The translations under genes and the position numbers were made by a program. 64,000 bases of DNA from Paraburkholderia franconis (GTDB lineage: Bacteria; Pseudomonadota; Gammaproteobacteria; Burkholderiales; Burkholderiaceae). Each line of letters begins with the position of its first letter. Position 1 is the stretch's first letter. The stretch lies in NCBI RefSeq assembly GCF_009362735.1, contig NZ_WHNP01000030.1, forward strand, positions 45,844 through 109,843, written 5' to 3'. This document shows positions 33,620 through 43,013 of this stretch, piece by piece. The notes below the pieces were generated by a model. That model did no database searches. It was not told the origin of the DNA and saw nothing but the letters and a program-made list of their open reading frames with translations.

Positions 33620-34852
33620 TCAGAACCGGGTCGCCGCGTAACGGCTCAGGTCGAGCGGCGGCGCGCGCCGCGCGACGAGATCCGCGACGATGCGCCCGCT
33701 CACGCCCGCCAGCGTCAGCCCGAGATGCTGATGACCGAATGCGTAGATCACGCGCTCACTCGCGCTTGCGCGGCCGAGCACGGGCACGCCGTCGGGCAGC
33801 GTGGGCCGGAAGCCGAGCCACGTGCTGTCGGGCTGCTGCAATGCAGGCAGCGCGCGCTTCGATGAAAACGTCAGCAGATCGAGCAGCGAACGGTTGCGCA
33901 CATCGCTGAAGCCGCCCAGCTCGACCGTGCCGGCGACGCGAATGCCCTCGTCCATCGGCGTCATGTAGAAGCCTCGTTCGGCCCAGCCGACCGGCCGCGA
34001 AATCAGTTGCGACGCGCCGCGATAACGCACGTGATAGCCGCGCTCGGTATCGAGCGGCACGCGGTCGCCGCATTGCGCCGCGAACTTCGCCGAGCGCGCG
34101 CCCGTCGCGATGACGACGTGATCGAAGCGGCGCGGCGTGCCGTCATCGGTCGTCAGCGTGACGCCGTCCGATGCGGGCGCCAGCGCGCTCACGCTCTTGC
34201 GTTCCAGTTCGAGGCCGCGCGCGGCGAGCAGGTCGTAGAGCGACAGCAGAAAGCCCAGCGGATCGGAGAAATGCCAGCTGTCGCGAAAGAGCACGCCGCG
34301 CTCGAAGATCGGCGCGAGCGAAGGCTCCAGGTCGCGCACCTCTTCGCCCGACAACACGTCGAACGACACGCCTAGCCGCTCGCGCAGATTCAGCGAAGCG
34401 CGCGACGCATCGAACGACGCGCCGCTCGAATACAGATACAGGCACTCGCGCGGCCGCACGAACTTCGCCAGATCGCGCTCTTCGAGCAACGGTGCATAGC
34501 CCGCCTGCGCCTGCGCAAGCAGCGCGGCGAGCGCGCTTGCGCTTGCTTCGTAGCGGCGCTGCGTCGAGCTGATCATGAAACGCACGAGCCACGGCAGCAC
34601 ATGCGGCAGATAACTCCAGCGCAAGCGGAACGGACTCTCGCTCGACAGCAGAAAGCGCGGCAGATCGCGGAACACCGACGGGTTGTTCACGGGAATGCAG
34701 CCATACGGCGCGAACGTGCCCGCGTTGCCGTACGACGCGCCCTGCGCGACGCCGGACGGATCGAACAGCGTCACACGGTGCCCGTCGCGCATCAGCCAGC
34801 CGGCGCTCGCAAGCCCGATGAAACCCGCGCCGACAATGCCCACTTCCGCCAT
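33620..34852 (-). CDS. FAD-dependent D-amino-acid dehydrogenase-like oxidoreductase
   Basis: The 410-residue protein belongs to the DAO family. EVGIVGAGFIGLASAGWLMRDGHRVTLFD is the N-terminal FAD Rossmann fold with GxGxxG, and VPLDTERGYHVRYRG and VAGTVELGGFSD are typical of DadA proteins. LGFRPTLPDGVPVLGRAS and FGHQHLGLTLAGVSGRIVADLV form the C-terminal FAD contact. It probably oxidises a D-amino acid or imino acid at the membrane, passing electrons to quinone. AAGGAG precedes ATG 34852. The start overlaps the permease stop by one base (TGATG), indicating translational coupling. Confidence 0.82.
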   Translation of the reverse strand: MAEVGIVGAGFIGLASAGWLMRDGHRVTLFDPSGVAQGASYGNAGTFAPYGCIPVNNPSVFRDLPRFLLSSESPFRLRWSYLPHVLPWLVRFMISSTQRRYEASASALAALLAQAQAGYAPLLEERDLAKFVRPRECLYLYSSGASFDASRASLNLRERLGVSFDVLSGEEVRDLEPSLAPIFERGVLFRDSWHFSDPLGFLLSLYDLLAARGLELERKSVSALAPASDGVTLTTDDGTPRRFDHVVIATGARSAKFAAQCGDRVPLDTERGYHVRYRGASQLISRPVGWAERGFYMTPMDEGIRVAGTVELGGFSDVRNRSLLDLLTFSSKRALPALQQPDSTWLGFRPTLPDGVPVLGRASASERVIYAFGHQHLGLTLAGVSGRIVADLVARRAPPLDLSRYAATRF

Positions 34853-36300
34853 CAACGTTCTCCTTGCATCGCGCGTGCGTCGGCACCGAGATAACCCGTG
34901 CGCGTGCCTTCATCCGCAGCGCGCCGTTTCGTGCCGAGCAGCCACGCCGCCGATGCAACCGCGAGACTCGCAATGCTCGCCATCAATTGCGGACGCAGTG
35001 AGGCATCCGTGCCCATCGCGATCAGCACGCCGACGATCGCCGCCACGACCACGTACGAGAGCCACGGAAAGAGCCACATTGGCAGCTCGGGTTTGTCGCC
35101 CTTTTGCTCGAGACGCCGGCGGATGCGAATCTGCGCGAGCGCCGTCGCGAGATAGACGAACAGCATGACGGCACCCGATGCGTTCACGAGAAACAGGAAC
35201 ACGCCCTGTGGCGACACGATGGCCGCGATGATCGCCACATAGCCGACCACGCTGCTCAGCAACACCGCGAGACGCGGCACGCGCGACGGCGTGAGGCGCA
35301 ACAGCGCGCGCGGCGCATCGCCTCGGCCTGCGAGACGGAACAGAATCCGCGACGACACGTACAGCCCCGAGTTCAGCGCCGACAGCACGGCGACCAGCAC
35401 GATTGCGTTCATGATGTCCGCCGAGCCCGGCACGCGCATCGTTTCGAGCGCGGCGACGAAGGGCGAATGGCCCGTGACGATGCTGGTCCACGGCACGATG
35501 CATGCGATCAGGAACATCGAGCCGACATAGAACGTGATCACGCGCAGGATCACCGAGCGCGTCATCGCGGCGACGCTCTTCGCGGGGTTGTCGGACTCGG
35601 CGGCGGCGATGGTCGCGATTTCCGCGCCGCCGACGGCGAAGATCACGGTCGGCACGGCCGCGAACACCGACATCGCGCCGAACGGCAGAAAGCCCTGCGC
35701 CGCCGTCAGATTGCGCACCGCGCCGTGCGTATGGCCGAGACCGAAGACCCACGCGGCGCCGATCGCGATGAACACGATGATGGCCGCGACCTTGATCGAC
35801 GCGAACCAGAACTCGAACTCGCCATACGACTTCACCGACATCAGGTTGACGAACGTCATCACCGACAGCAGCACGAGCCCGATCATCCACACGGGCGCGG
35901 GAATCCAGCGCTGCAGGATCGCCGCGCCCGCGACCGCTTCCACCGCCACGACGATTACCCAGAAGTACCAGTAGAGCCAGCCGCTCGTGAAGCCCGCCCA
36001 GTCGCCGAGCCCGATGCGCGCGTATTCGGTGAACGAACCCACGCCCGGCACGGCCAGCGCCATCTCGCCGAGCATGCGCATCACCATCAGCACGACGATG
36101 CCCGCAACGAGATACGACAGGCACGCTGCCGGCCCGACCGTGCTGAGCGTCGCGCTGCTGCCCACGAAAAGCCCCGCGCCGATGATGCCGCCCAGCGAAA
36201 TCATCGTGACGTGCCGCTGACGCAACGCGACGCCGAGACGCGGCGCCGCGTTGTCCTGTGTGCCGCGCGATGCGAGCCCGTTTGTCCTGCTCTCTGCCAT
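34852..36300 (-). CDS. Amino-acid permease (APC/AAT family)
   Basis: The 482-residue protein has twelve predicted membrane segments. RQRHVTMISLGGIIGAGLFVGSSATL is the conserved helix 1 substrate/cation region, followed by PAACLSYLVAGIVVLMVMRMLGEMA and GSFTEYARIGLGDWAGFTSGWLYWYFW. This matches GabP/ProY/AnsP-type amino-acid:H+ symporters. AAGGAG six bases before ATG 36300 supports the start. It is the first gene of an operon with the DadA-like oxidase, facing a MocR regulator. Its substrate is probably the amino acid oxidised by that enzyme. Confidence 0.86.
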   Translation of the reverse strand: MAESRTNGLASRGTQDNAAPRLGVALRQRHVTMISLGGIIGAGLFVGSSATLSTVGPAACLSYLVAGIVVLMVMRMLGEMALAVPGVGSFTEYARIGLGDWAGFTSGWLYWYFWVIVVAVEAVAGAAILQRWIPAPVWMIGLVLLSVMTFVNLMSVKSYGEFEFWFASIKVAAIIVFIAIGAAWVFGLGHTHGAVRNLTAAQGFLPFGAMSVFAAVPTVIFAVGGAEIATIAAAESDNPAKSVAAMTRSVILRVITFYVGSMFLIACIVPWTSIVTGHSPFVAALETMRVPGSADIMNAIVLVAVLSALNSGLYVSSRILFRLAGRGDAPRALLRLTPSRVPRLAVLLSSVVGYVAIIAAIVSPQGVFLFLVNASGAVMLFVYLATALAQIRIRRRLEQKGDKPELPMWLFPWLSYVVVAAIVGVLIAMGTDASLRPQLMASIASLAVASAAWLLGTKRRAADEGTRTGYLGADARAMQGER

Positions 36301-36337
36301 GCGTATCTCCTTCCAGCCGATCCAGCGATTCAAAAAC

Positions 36338-36391
36338 CACACAAAACCTGCTCAACCTGATTCAAAGAATCACACAACATTTTTTTGTGTG
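36338..36391. promoter_or_regulatory. MocR-type sites near the permease promoter
   Basis: CACACAAAACCTG at 36338-36350 matches 12 of 13 bases of the element at 36518-36530 near the regulator. A separate inverted repeat, CACACAA-N7-TTGTGTG, lies at 36371-36391, and a third TTGTGTG follows near 36407. Repeated sites on the permease side of a divergent MocR promoter fit control of the permease-oxidase operon. Binding is inferred. Confidence 0.6.
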
Positions 36392-36517
36392 CAATTAAAA
36401 GCCTCATTGTGTGGCCAGGACTTTCCCTGGCCGGATTGGGCGCGTTCCTTGCCGCACCTGAAAATCAAGGCAAGGACGCATATCTGGTATAAAATCCGGC
36501 GAACTGGCACAAGCAGG

Positions 36518-36539
36518 CATACAAAACCTGTTTTGTATG
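36518..36539. promoter_or_regulatory. MocR autoregulatory palindrome
   Basis: CATACAAAA-CCTG-TTTTGTATG is a perfect 9-bp inverted repeat with a 4-base spacer, located 17 bases before the mocR start codon and after a TATAAA element at 36488-36493. The left arm plus spacer repeats the 13-base element at 36338. The position suggests autorepression. Confidence 0.68.
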
Positions 36540-36555
36540 GAGACAGGGTAAGACA

Positions 36556-37998
36556 ATGGCTTCCAGCAAACCCAAGGCAGCGGACGGCAACGGTGCGACG
36601 GCCGAAGTCGACCAGACAAACGGCGACCAGGCCCAGACAAAACGCGCGACCTACATCGAGGTGTCGGCGTCAATCGAAGATGAAATTCGCGGCGGCGTCT
36701 ATCCGCCGGGCAGCCGCCTGCCGCCGCAACGCCAGCTGGCGACGGAGCTCGGCATCAATGTGTCGACGGTGTCGCGCGCGTACAAGGAGTTGCAGCTGCG
36801 CGGGCTCGTGATCGGCAGCAAGCGGCGCGGCTCGCTCGTCACGGGCGGCGCGATGCCGCGCGTCGAAACAGCCATCGCGCCCAACGCCACGCCGGGCGGC
36901 GCGATCGACCTGACCGTCAATCGGCCCGCGACGGGTGAATTCCTGTCTTGCCTCGCTGTCACGCTCGCCGAGCTGCCGCGCGACCCGCGCTATGCGTCGC
37001 TACAGGAATATCAGCCGCCGCAGGGGCCCGCGTGGGCGCGCGCCGCGGGCGCGAAGTGGACGGCCGCACCCGGATTCACGCCGTCGCCGGAGCATCTGGT
37101 CGTGACGAGCGGCGCGCAGCACGGCCTGTATGCCGTGCTCAACAGCCTGATCGGCACCGACGGCGTGATCATCGCCGACCGTCTCACGTACTACGGCCTG
37201 AAAGCGCTTGCGCCCGTGTTCCAGTTCGAAATCGTCAGCGTGCCGAGCGACCGCGACGGGCTCATCACGGACGAAGTGGAGCGCATCTGCAGCCGCGTGC
37301 CCGTCAAGGCGATCTTCACCGTGCCGAATCTGCAGAACCCGACCGTGACGACGATGAGCCTCGAACGGCGCGTGGCGCTCGTCGATATCGCGCGCCGCTA
37401 TGGCGTCGCGATCATCGAGGACGATGTCTACGGTCCGCTCGTTTCGCAGCGCCTGCCGACGCTCGCGAGCCTGTGCCCGGAGCTGACGTTCCATATCGCT
37501 GCGACCTCGAAGATTCTCGCGCCGGGGCTGCGGCTCGGTTATCTGCTGAGCCCGCCCGAGCGTTCCGCGCTCGCCGCCGAAGCCGTGCGCACGACCGCGT
37601 GGATGCCCGCGCCGATGTCGATGCTGATCGCGACGATATGGATCGAAGACGGCACCGCGCGCCGCATCATGGATGCGCAGCTCGCCGAGATTCGTGTGAG
37701 GCACGATCTGGCGCGCCAGATTCTGCCACAGGAATGGCTCGACTCCGATCCCGCGTGCATGTTCGTGTGGCTCAGGCTGCCGCCGCCGTGGCGCGCGGAC
37801 GACTTCGCCGCCAACGCGAAGGCGCGCGGCGTCGTCGTGATGCCTTCGTCGGCGTTTGCCGTGGACCGCGCCGAAGTCGAGCACGGCGTGCGGATCAACC
37901 TTGCGTGCGCGTCGTCGCGCGAGCAGCTGGTGAGCGCGCTGCAAACGCTCGCGCAAGCGCTGCGCGATCGTCCTCGCGCGTTGTTCGGCACGATCTGA
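36556..37998 (+). CDS. MocR/PdxR-type GntR regulator with aminotransferase domain
   Basis: The 480-residue protein has an N-terminal GntR winged helix (residues 33-100: YIEVSASIEDEIRGGVYPPGSRLPPQRQLATELGINVSTVSRAYKEL) and a fold-type I aminotransferase-like domain. HIAATSKILAPGLRLGYLL contains the PLP-binding Lys, and VPNLQNPTVTTMS and VAIIEDDVYGPL are cofactor contacts. MocR proteins bind PLP and respond to it or to amino compounds. It faces the permease-oxidase operon, whose intergenic region carries matching sites, so local regulation is likely. The effector may be an amino acid forming an external aldimine. Confidence 0.87.
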   Translation: MASSKPKAADGNGATAEVDQTNGDQAQTKRATYIEVSASIEDEIRGGVYPPGSRLPPQRQLATELGINVSTVSRAYKELQLRGLVIGSKRRGSLVTGGAMPRVETAIAPNATPGGAIDLTVNRPATGEFLSCLAVTLAELPRDPRYASLQEYQPPQGPAWARAAGAKWTAAPGFTPSPEHLVVTSGAQHGLYAVLNSLIGTDGVIIADRLTYYGLKALAPVFQFEIVSVPSDRDGLITDEVERICSRVPVKAIFTVPNLQNPTVTTMSLERRVALVDIARRYGVAIIEDDVYGPLVSQRLPTLASLCPELTFHIAATSKILAPGLRLGYLLSPPERSALAAEAVRTTAWMPAPMSMLIATIWIEDGTARRIMDAQLAEIRVRHDLARQILPQEWLDSDPACMFVWLRLPPPWRADDFAANAKARGVVVMPSSAFAVDRAEVEHGVRINLACASSREQLVSALQTLAQALRDRPRALFGTI

Positions 37999-38020
37999 CC
38001 TTGCGCCGCAAGCGGCGCCG

Positions 38021-39211
38021 CTAGCGCTTCGCGGAAACGAGGACGCGCCGCTCGGAACACAGAAGCCGGTCGGCCAGCTCCATCAGATTGGCGGCGAACA
38101 TCGAAGGACTCCATTTGTCGACGGACTGTCTCGCCCGCTTCGACAACGCGTCCCGTAGCGCATCGTTGAGCGCCAGCGTCTGCATTTTTTCAGCGAGCGC
38201 ATCGGCGTTGCCTGGCTCGACCACGAATCCGTTCACGCTGTCTTTCACCAGTTCGCCCGCTGCACCGCATGTCTGCGTGACGATCGCCGTCTTCGATGCG
38301 GCGAACGCCTCGTTGACGCACAGCCCCCATTGATCGAACTCGCTGCCGAGCACCATGAAGTCGCACAACGCATACACGGCGGGCATCTGTGCGTTCGGAA
38401 CGGGATCGAGAAAGCGCACGTTCCCGTCGAGCTGCATGCTCGACACGCGTCCTTCGATCGCGCGCATGTCGGGCCCGTGGCCGACCAGCACCAGCGAGAT
38501 GCCTTTATCGGCGAGTCCCGTGCGCGCGTATGCATCGACGACGACATCGACGTTCTTGCGCGGCACGAAGCGGCTCACGCACAGCACGTAGCGCCTGGGC
38601 AGCGCGTAACGCCGGCGCGTTTCGGATTCGCAAGCGCGCGCATTGTCCGCGAGCCGCGCGAAGCGCTCGACGTCGATCACGTCGAAGCCCACGCGCGAGC
38701 GTTCGAGCGGAATGCCGAGCGTCTGCGCATAAGCACGATGTCTTTCTCCCGCGACGAGCGCGCCGTCGAAGCGGCATACGAGCGCCCGCTTGAGGCGTTC
38801 CTTGAAGCGATGCCTCACGCCGTCATCGAGCTTCGAATCGGACATGTAGATGATACGGAACGTGCCCGCTGTGCGTCGTATCAGATAGAGCCACAGCGAG
38901 TAAGGCGTGTGATAGCCGAGCGTGACGACGACATCGGGCCTCAGCGTTCTCGCGATGCCGGCGAGCTTGTATGCGACGCTCGGCCAGTGTCCGCCCGCAT
39001 CGGTGATGTCGGGTTCGAGGGTGACGGCGCGCGCAGGCTCTTTGCCGAAGAAAGCGTCGCGGGTCAATTGAGGGAAAGCGTAGACGCCCGAGCGTCCAAA
39101 GATCTCGACGAGGAAAATCTCGTCGCCTCGCCGCTCGACGAGTTTCTTCAGCGCTTCGTATCGCGGCACATGGTAGTCACCCAGATGCCCGATTACAAAC
39201 ATCATACGCAT
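38021..39211 (-). CDS. Glycosyltransferase family 4-like protein
   Basis: The 396-residue protein has a GT-B fold. The N-terminal domain begins MMFVIGHLGDYHVPRYEALKKL, and the C-terminal domain has CVSRFVPRKNVDVVVDAYARTGL, LVLVGHGPDM and VLGSEFDQWGLCVNEAFAASKTAIVT, the family 4 E-x7-E region in modified form. It should transfer a sugar from an activated donor. GGAGGG five bases ahead of ATG 39211 fixes the start. No polysaccharide gene cluster surrounds it, so acceptor and product are unknown. Confidence 0.82.
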   Translation of the reverse strand: MRMMFVIGHLGDYHVPRYEALKKLVERRGDEIFLVEIFGRSGVYAFPQLTRDAFFGKEPARAVTLEPDITDAGGHWPSVAYKLAGIARTLRPDVVVTLGYHTPYSLWLYLIRRTAGTFRIIYMSDSKLDDGVRHRFKERLKRALVCRFDGALVAGERHRAYAQTLGIPLERSRVGFDVIDVERFARLADNARACESETRRRYALPRRYVLCVSRFVPRKNVDVVVDAYARTGLADKGISLVLVGHGPDMRAIEGRVSSMQLDGNVRFLDPVPNAQMPAVYALCDFMVLGSEFDQWGLCVNEAFAASKTAIVTQTCGAAGELVKDSVNGFVVEPGNADALAEKMQTLALNDALRDALSKRARQSVDKWSPSMFAANLMELADRLLCSERRVLVSAKR

Positions 39212-39484
39212 GCACACCCTCCAGACCGATGTTGACGATGAACGCCAGACGATTGCTCGAACGGATGCTTTCGGCTGACCTTAACTCAACAGGCGGGGCA
39301 TGCATGTGTCCATTCTGTTGCCGCGTCCGAAAACAGCGATGGATTGGCAAAAGGAACATAGATATGACGAGCGGCACCTTACGGGCCGAATGCGGGCCGC
39401 ATACGGTCGTCAGACCGCTGCCGGACGGACAGGATTCGACCGAAGCGGTACGTGACAAATACAAGTAACGGAATTCGCTGCTTG

Positions 39485-40558
39485 CTACACGCCGCCGTTC
39501 TCGACGACGCGCCCTTCAGCGCGCCAGCGCAGCATCCCGCCCGCGAGATTGGCGACGTCTTCGAATCCGGCCTGACGCAGGATCACGGTCGCCTGGGCCG
39601 AACGTCCACCCGCGCGGCAGACGGTGACGATGGGACGCTCGTTGCCGATTTCCTTCGCACGTGCGGCCAGCTCGCCGAGCGAGATCAGCCTCGCTTCGGG
39701 AATGCGGCCGAGCGGGCCGTCGTATTCATCGCGCTCGCGCACGTCGATGATCTGCACCAACTGCAGATGTTCTTCGAGCCATTGCGGATGGATTTCCCAG
39801 ATGCCGGCGAACGTGTACGTCAAAGGCGCCCAATCGGGCTCAGGCTTTTTCGACGGATCGCTTGCCGCGACACCGCATTTCATGTTCGCAGGCACCGCGA
39901 CATCGATCTGCCGTGGATGCGCAAGCCCGAGGTTCGTCATATAGCCCGCGAAATCGTCCTCGCACAACTCGCCGCCCAGACGCGGATTGAAGCGCCGCTC
40001 TTCGGCGACACTCGTCACCGTGAGGCCGCGATAGTCGTGCGCCGGATAAAGCAGGCACGTCTCGGGCAACGAGAAAATCTGCTCGTGCACCGCGCGAAAG
40101 AGCGCATGCGGATTGCCCTGCTGGAAGTCGGTGCGCCCGGTGCCGCGAATCAGCAGACAGTCGCCCGTGAAGGCCATCGACTGATCGTCGAGCACGAGGC
40201 TGATGCAGCCATTCGTGTGGCCGGGCGTGGCGCGCACTTCGAGATGACGCGCGCCGAATGCGATCGTGTCGCCGTGCTTCAGATAGCGGTCCGCGCCTTG
40301 CGCATCGCTTGCCGCTGAAATCGCGATCTGGCTGCCCGTGCGCTGCTTCAGCATCCATGCGCCCGTCACGTGATCGGCGTGAACGTGCGTGTCGATCGTA
40401 TAAAGCAGACGCAGGCCGAGTTCGTCGAGCAGCGCCGCATCGCGCCGCGCCTGTTCGAAGACGGGATCGACGAGCACGGCCTCGCGCGTGACGCCATCGG
40501 CGAGCAGATAAGTGTAGGTCGACGATTGCTGGTCGAACAGCTGTCTAAAGATCAGCAC
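39485..40558 (-). CDS. Persulfide dioxygenase-rhodanese fusion
   Basis: The 357-residue protein joins a metallo-beta-lactamase-fold persulfide dioxygenase (residues 1-235) to a rhodanese domain (about 255-350). The first domain has TIDTHVHADHVTGAWML (HxHxDH), TPGHTNGCISL and AFTGDCLLIRGTGRTDFQQG, as in ETHE1 and Blh proteins. The second ends with IVTVCRAGGRSAQATVILRQAGF, carrying the catalytic Cys. This architecture is known from the Burkholderia PRF enzyme, which converts glutathione persulfide to sulfite and transfers sulfane sulfur. The start is GTG 40558. A thiol peroxidase gene lies just upstream. Confidence 0.9.
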   Translation of the reverse strand: MLIFRQLFDQQSSTYTYLLADGVTREAVLVDPVFEQARRDAALLDELGLRLLYTIDTHVHADHVTGAWMLKQRTGSQIAISAASDAQGADRYLKHGDTIAFGARHLEVRATPGHTNGCISLVLDDQSMAFTGDCLLIRGTGRTDFQQGNPHALFRAVHEQIFSLPETCLLYPAHDYRGLTVTSVAEERRFNPRLGGELCEDDFAGYMTNLGLAHPRQIDVAVPANMKCGVAASDPSKKPEPDWAPLTYTFAGIWEIHPQWLEEHLQLVQIIDVRERDEYDGPLGRIPEARLISLGELAARAKEIGNERPIVTVCRAGGRSAQATVILRQAGFEDVANLAGGMLRWRAEGRVVENGGV

Positions 40559-40711
40559 GCTTATGTTCTCTCAACTTGTATCGTGAAGCGCCGGGCGTCG
40601 GCTTCATCGCCTTGCCCGTTCATGCGGCCATTGCCGTCATCGTCTCTGTCAAGCGGGTATCACGCCGACACGCGCTTCGAACGCGCGCGCATCGGCGTAT
40701 CGATCAACCTC

Positions 40712-41365
40712 TCACTTCGGCTGCTGCACGTAACGCAGATAAGGCTTCAGTGTCTTGAAGCCCTGCGGATACTTCTCTTTCGCGGCATCGTCGGAAACGG
40801 AAGTCGGAATGATGACATCGTCGCCCGGCTTCCAGTTCACAGGCGTTGCGACAGTATGTTTCGCCGAGAGCTGCAGCGAATCGAGCAGACGCAGCACTTC
40901 GTCGAAATTGCGGCCCGAGCTCATCGGATAGACGAACATCGCCTTGACCTTCTTGTCCGGTCCGATCAGAAACACCGCACGTACCGTTGCGTTGTCGACA
41001 GCCGTGCGCGGACCGCCGCTCGCGTTTGGGTGGATCATGTCGTACAGCTTCGCAACATGCAGATCCTCATCGCCGATCATCGGATAGTTGATCGCATGGC
41101 CCTGCGTCTCTTCGATGTCCTTGACCCACTTCGTGTGATCGCTAACGGGATCGATGCTGAGTCCGATGATCTTCGTGTTGCGCTTTTCGAATTCAGGCTT
41201 GAGCCCCGCCATATAGCCCAGCTCCGTCGTGCAGACAGGCGTGAAGTCCTTCGGATGCGAGAACAGGATCGCCCAGCTGTCGCCGATCCATTCATGAAAA
41301 CGGATCGTGCCTTCGGTGGTTTCCGCAGTGAAATCGGGAGCTTCTTCTCCTAGTCGAATCGCCAT
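40712..41365 (-). CDS. 1-Cys peroxiredoxin (Prx6 family)
   Basis: The 217-residue protein has the peroxidatic Cys in HPKDFTPVCTTELGYMAGL, with Pro and Thr of the PxxxTxxC motif, and the long C-terminal Prx6 extension (SLQLSAKHTVATPVNWKPGDDVIIP). No resolving Cys is visible at the usual place, so an external thiol is probably needed. It reduces peroxides in the cytoplasm. GGAGG six bases before ATG 41365 sets the start; an ATG two codons upstream overlaps that site. It precedes the persulfide dioxygenase-rhodanese gene on the same strand. Confidence 0.9.
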   Translation of the reverse strand: MAIRLGEEAPDFTAETTEGTIRFHEWIGDSWAILFSHPKDFTPVCTTELGYMAGLKPEFEKRNTKIIGLSIDPVSDHTKWVKDIEETQGHAINYPMIGDEDLHVAKLYDMIHPNASGGPRTAVDNATVRAVFLIGPDKKVKAMFVYPMSSGRNFDEVLRLLDSLQLSAKHTVATPVNWKPGDDVIIPTSVSDDAAKEKYPQGFKTLKPYLRYVQQPK

Positions 41366-41583
41366 CTTCATCCTCCATAAGAAAGGTGCGAGCAGATGCG
41401 TCAATGAACCGCCGTTACTGTCCCCTGAGCGGCGGCGTTGAGTACGGATTGAAACGTTCAGCACATAGCTTCTATAGCGTAGAACAATTTACAGCTTTCG
41501 CGAACCGGATGTGTGAGCGACCGCTTCTTTGCTGCATCGACAAGGGGGCCGCAGTAAAGAAAGGCACGCGGCGAATCATCGCA

Positions 41584-42318
41584 TCACATCGCGCCGCCCG
41601 TGCCGGATGAAGGCGACGATGTCGCCGTGAACGGATGCGCCTGGCCCGCCGTCGACATCAACGAGACGGCGGCAGGATCGGGCATGCCGTTCGCGTCGAT
41701 GGCCCCCGCTTTCGCGAGCAGGTCGAGATCACTGTCGACACCCGCTTGCCCGACGACAAACGGCGTGCTGAGAAACGCGGGCACCGTCAGCGTGACGGCG
41801 TAGTGCTGCTGCAGATTCGTCACGACAGCCGATTGCGCGGCCAGCACATCGTCCTGGTTCGACAGCACCTTCTGGAACTGCGCGTTGCCCGGGAAGCCCG
41901 CGATCAGATTGGCCTCGCTCGTCCCGAGTTGCGCGGCAAGGTACACGAGCATCAGCTCGGTCTCGGGCGTGGTGTTGAAGGTGCCGCTGGCGAATGCGGG
42001 CGCATGCAGCGTCGTGCTGCCGGAGGTCGCGGTAACGATGCACGGAGGCGTCGCATTGAACGTGACGCTGTAGTGTCCGCCGCCGTCCGATAGCGTGGAG
42101 CCCGAACCCTGCGCGCAACTGGCGATCACGGTCGCGCTGGCCAGCGCCCTACCCGTCGCGGCCGTACCGGACAACGTGACGCTTTGCGTGCTCGAAGCCG
42201 TACAGCCGTCCAATCCGATGCAAAAGCTGCCGCCGCCGCACGCGCCAAGCGCTGCGAGCGAAGCCGCGCAAAGCGCAGCCAACGTCGGGCGAACGAAACG
42301 CGCGTCGCGAATGGTCAT
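41584..42318 (-). CDS. Predicted lipoprotein with carboxypeptidase-regulatory-like strands
   Basis: The 244-residue protein has a lipoprotein signal ending LAALGAC with Cys as the acylation site near residue 27, followed by a Gly/Ser/Thr-rich mature part. QSVTLSGTAATGRALASATVIASCAQGSGSTLSDGGGHYSVTF resembles a carboxypeptidase-regulatory or Ig-like beta domain. A helical region starting ETELMLVYLAAQLGTSEANL follows. No enzymatic motif is seen. It is probably an outer-membrane or periplasmic lipoprotein of unknown role. The ribosome site before ATG 42318 is weak. Confidence 0.7.
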   Translation of the reverse strand: MTIRDARFVRPTLAALCAASLAALGACGGGSFCIGLDGCTASSTQSVTLSGTAATGRALASATVIASCAQGSGSTLSDGGGHYSVTFNATPPCIVTATSGSTTLHAPAFASGTFNTTPETELMLVYLAAQLGTSEANLIAGFPGNAQFQKVLSNQDDVLAAQSAVVTNLQQHYAVTLTVPAFLSTPFVVGQAGVDSDLDLLAKAGAIDANGMPDPAAVSLMSTAGQAHPFTATSSPSSGTGGAM

Positions 42319-42545
42319 GGGCCGTCTGCCGTCGATGGAAGCGATCACGAGAAGCCCGCGCAAAGAAACAAACGACAGCAGCGGGCACTGCTCGTGATTT
42401 TAGGCCCGATCCGCGCGGCCGTTCGCGTAAGCGCGTCAGGCGCGCTTCGCGATCGGCCTGTCGCTTTGGCCAGGCACGCGGTCGCTTCGGCAAGGCACGC
42501 AGCGGCCAACGCGCGAACGTTTCGCGACCATCGACGTCGCCGGCA

Positions 42546-43013
42546 CTACTGAATCCGCTCCGTCAGCCGACCGACGAACTTCCAGCCGCGCTCCTGGCTC
42601 CACAAGTATGTGAAGCCGGTTGGCCCGTCGATGAACACCGTCAGCGGCTTGCTGGGCGATTGCTCGAAGCCCGGATCTTCGGTGGAGTGCGATACGTCGA
42701 CGGGCCCGACGCGCTCGGAGACCTGTTCCGCAGCGGTCGTAGCCGGGTTTGCGCTCCATCCGTCATTCGCAGCGTACGTTAGCCGCACGGCGCTGCCTGT
42801 TGGCGACTGGACCAGCAACGTCAGTTGTCCCTTGCCCGCCGACGCCGCAGTGACACAAGGCGCGGCAAGGGTGGGAGCGACAGGTTCCGTCGCAATGTTC
42901 GACATGGCCCCTTCGCTTTCGGCCGCCAAAGCCATTGAGCTCATCGCGCCGATTGTCGCGGCCAGAAATCCACGGAATACGAACGCGGCAGCATATGTAT
43001 CGGAACGTTTCAT
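42546..43013 (-). CDS. Exported protein of unknown function, 155 aa
   Basis: A signal peptide (FRGFLAATIGAMSSMALAAE, cleavage near residue 31) precedes a beta-rich mature domain with VQSPTGSAVRLTYAANDGWSA and FIDGPTGFTYLWSQERGWKFVGRL. GGAGG five bases before ATG 43013 supports the start. I do not recognise a family. The two neighbouring exported genes on the same strand do not identify its role. Confidence 0.65.
   Translation of the reverse strand: MKRSDTYAAAFVFRGFLAATIGAMSSMALAAESEGAMSNIATEPVAPTLAAPCVTAASAGKGQLTLLVQSPTGSAVRLTYAANDGWSANPATTAAEQVSERVGPVDVSHSTEDPGFEQSPSKPLTVFIDGPTGFTYLWSQERGWKFVGRLTERIQ

Noticed and set aside
35104..36360. 418-codon frame opposite the amino-acid permease
   Set aside because: It is a shadow of a twelve-helix permease; the translation is highly charged and unlike any domain.
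39229..39468. 79-codon frame with a Cys-rich segment (CMCPFCC)
   Set aside because: It has no ribosome site, overlaps the upstream region of the glycosyltransferase gene and shows no recognisable family.
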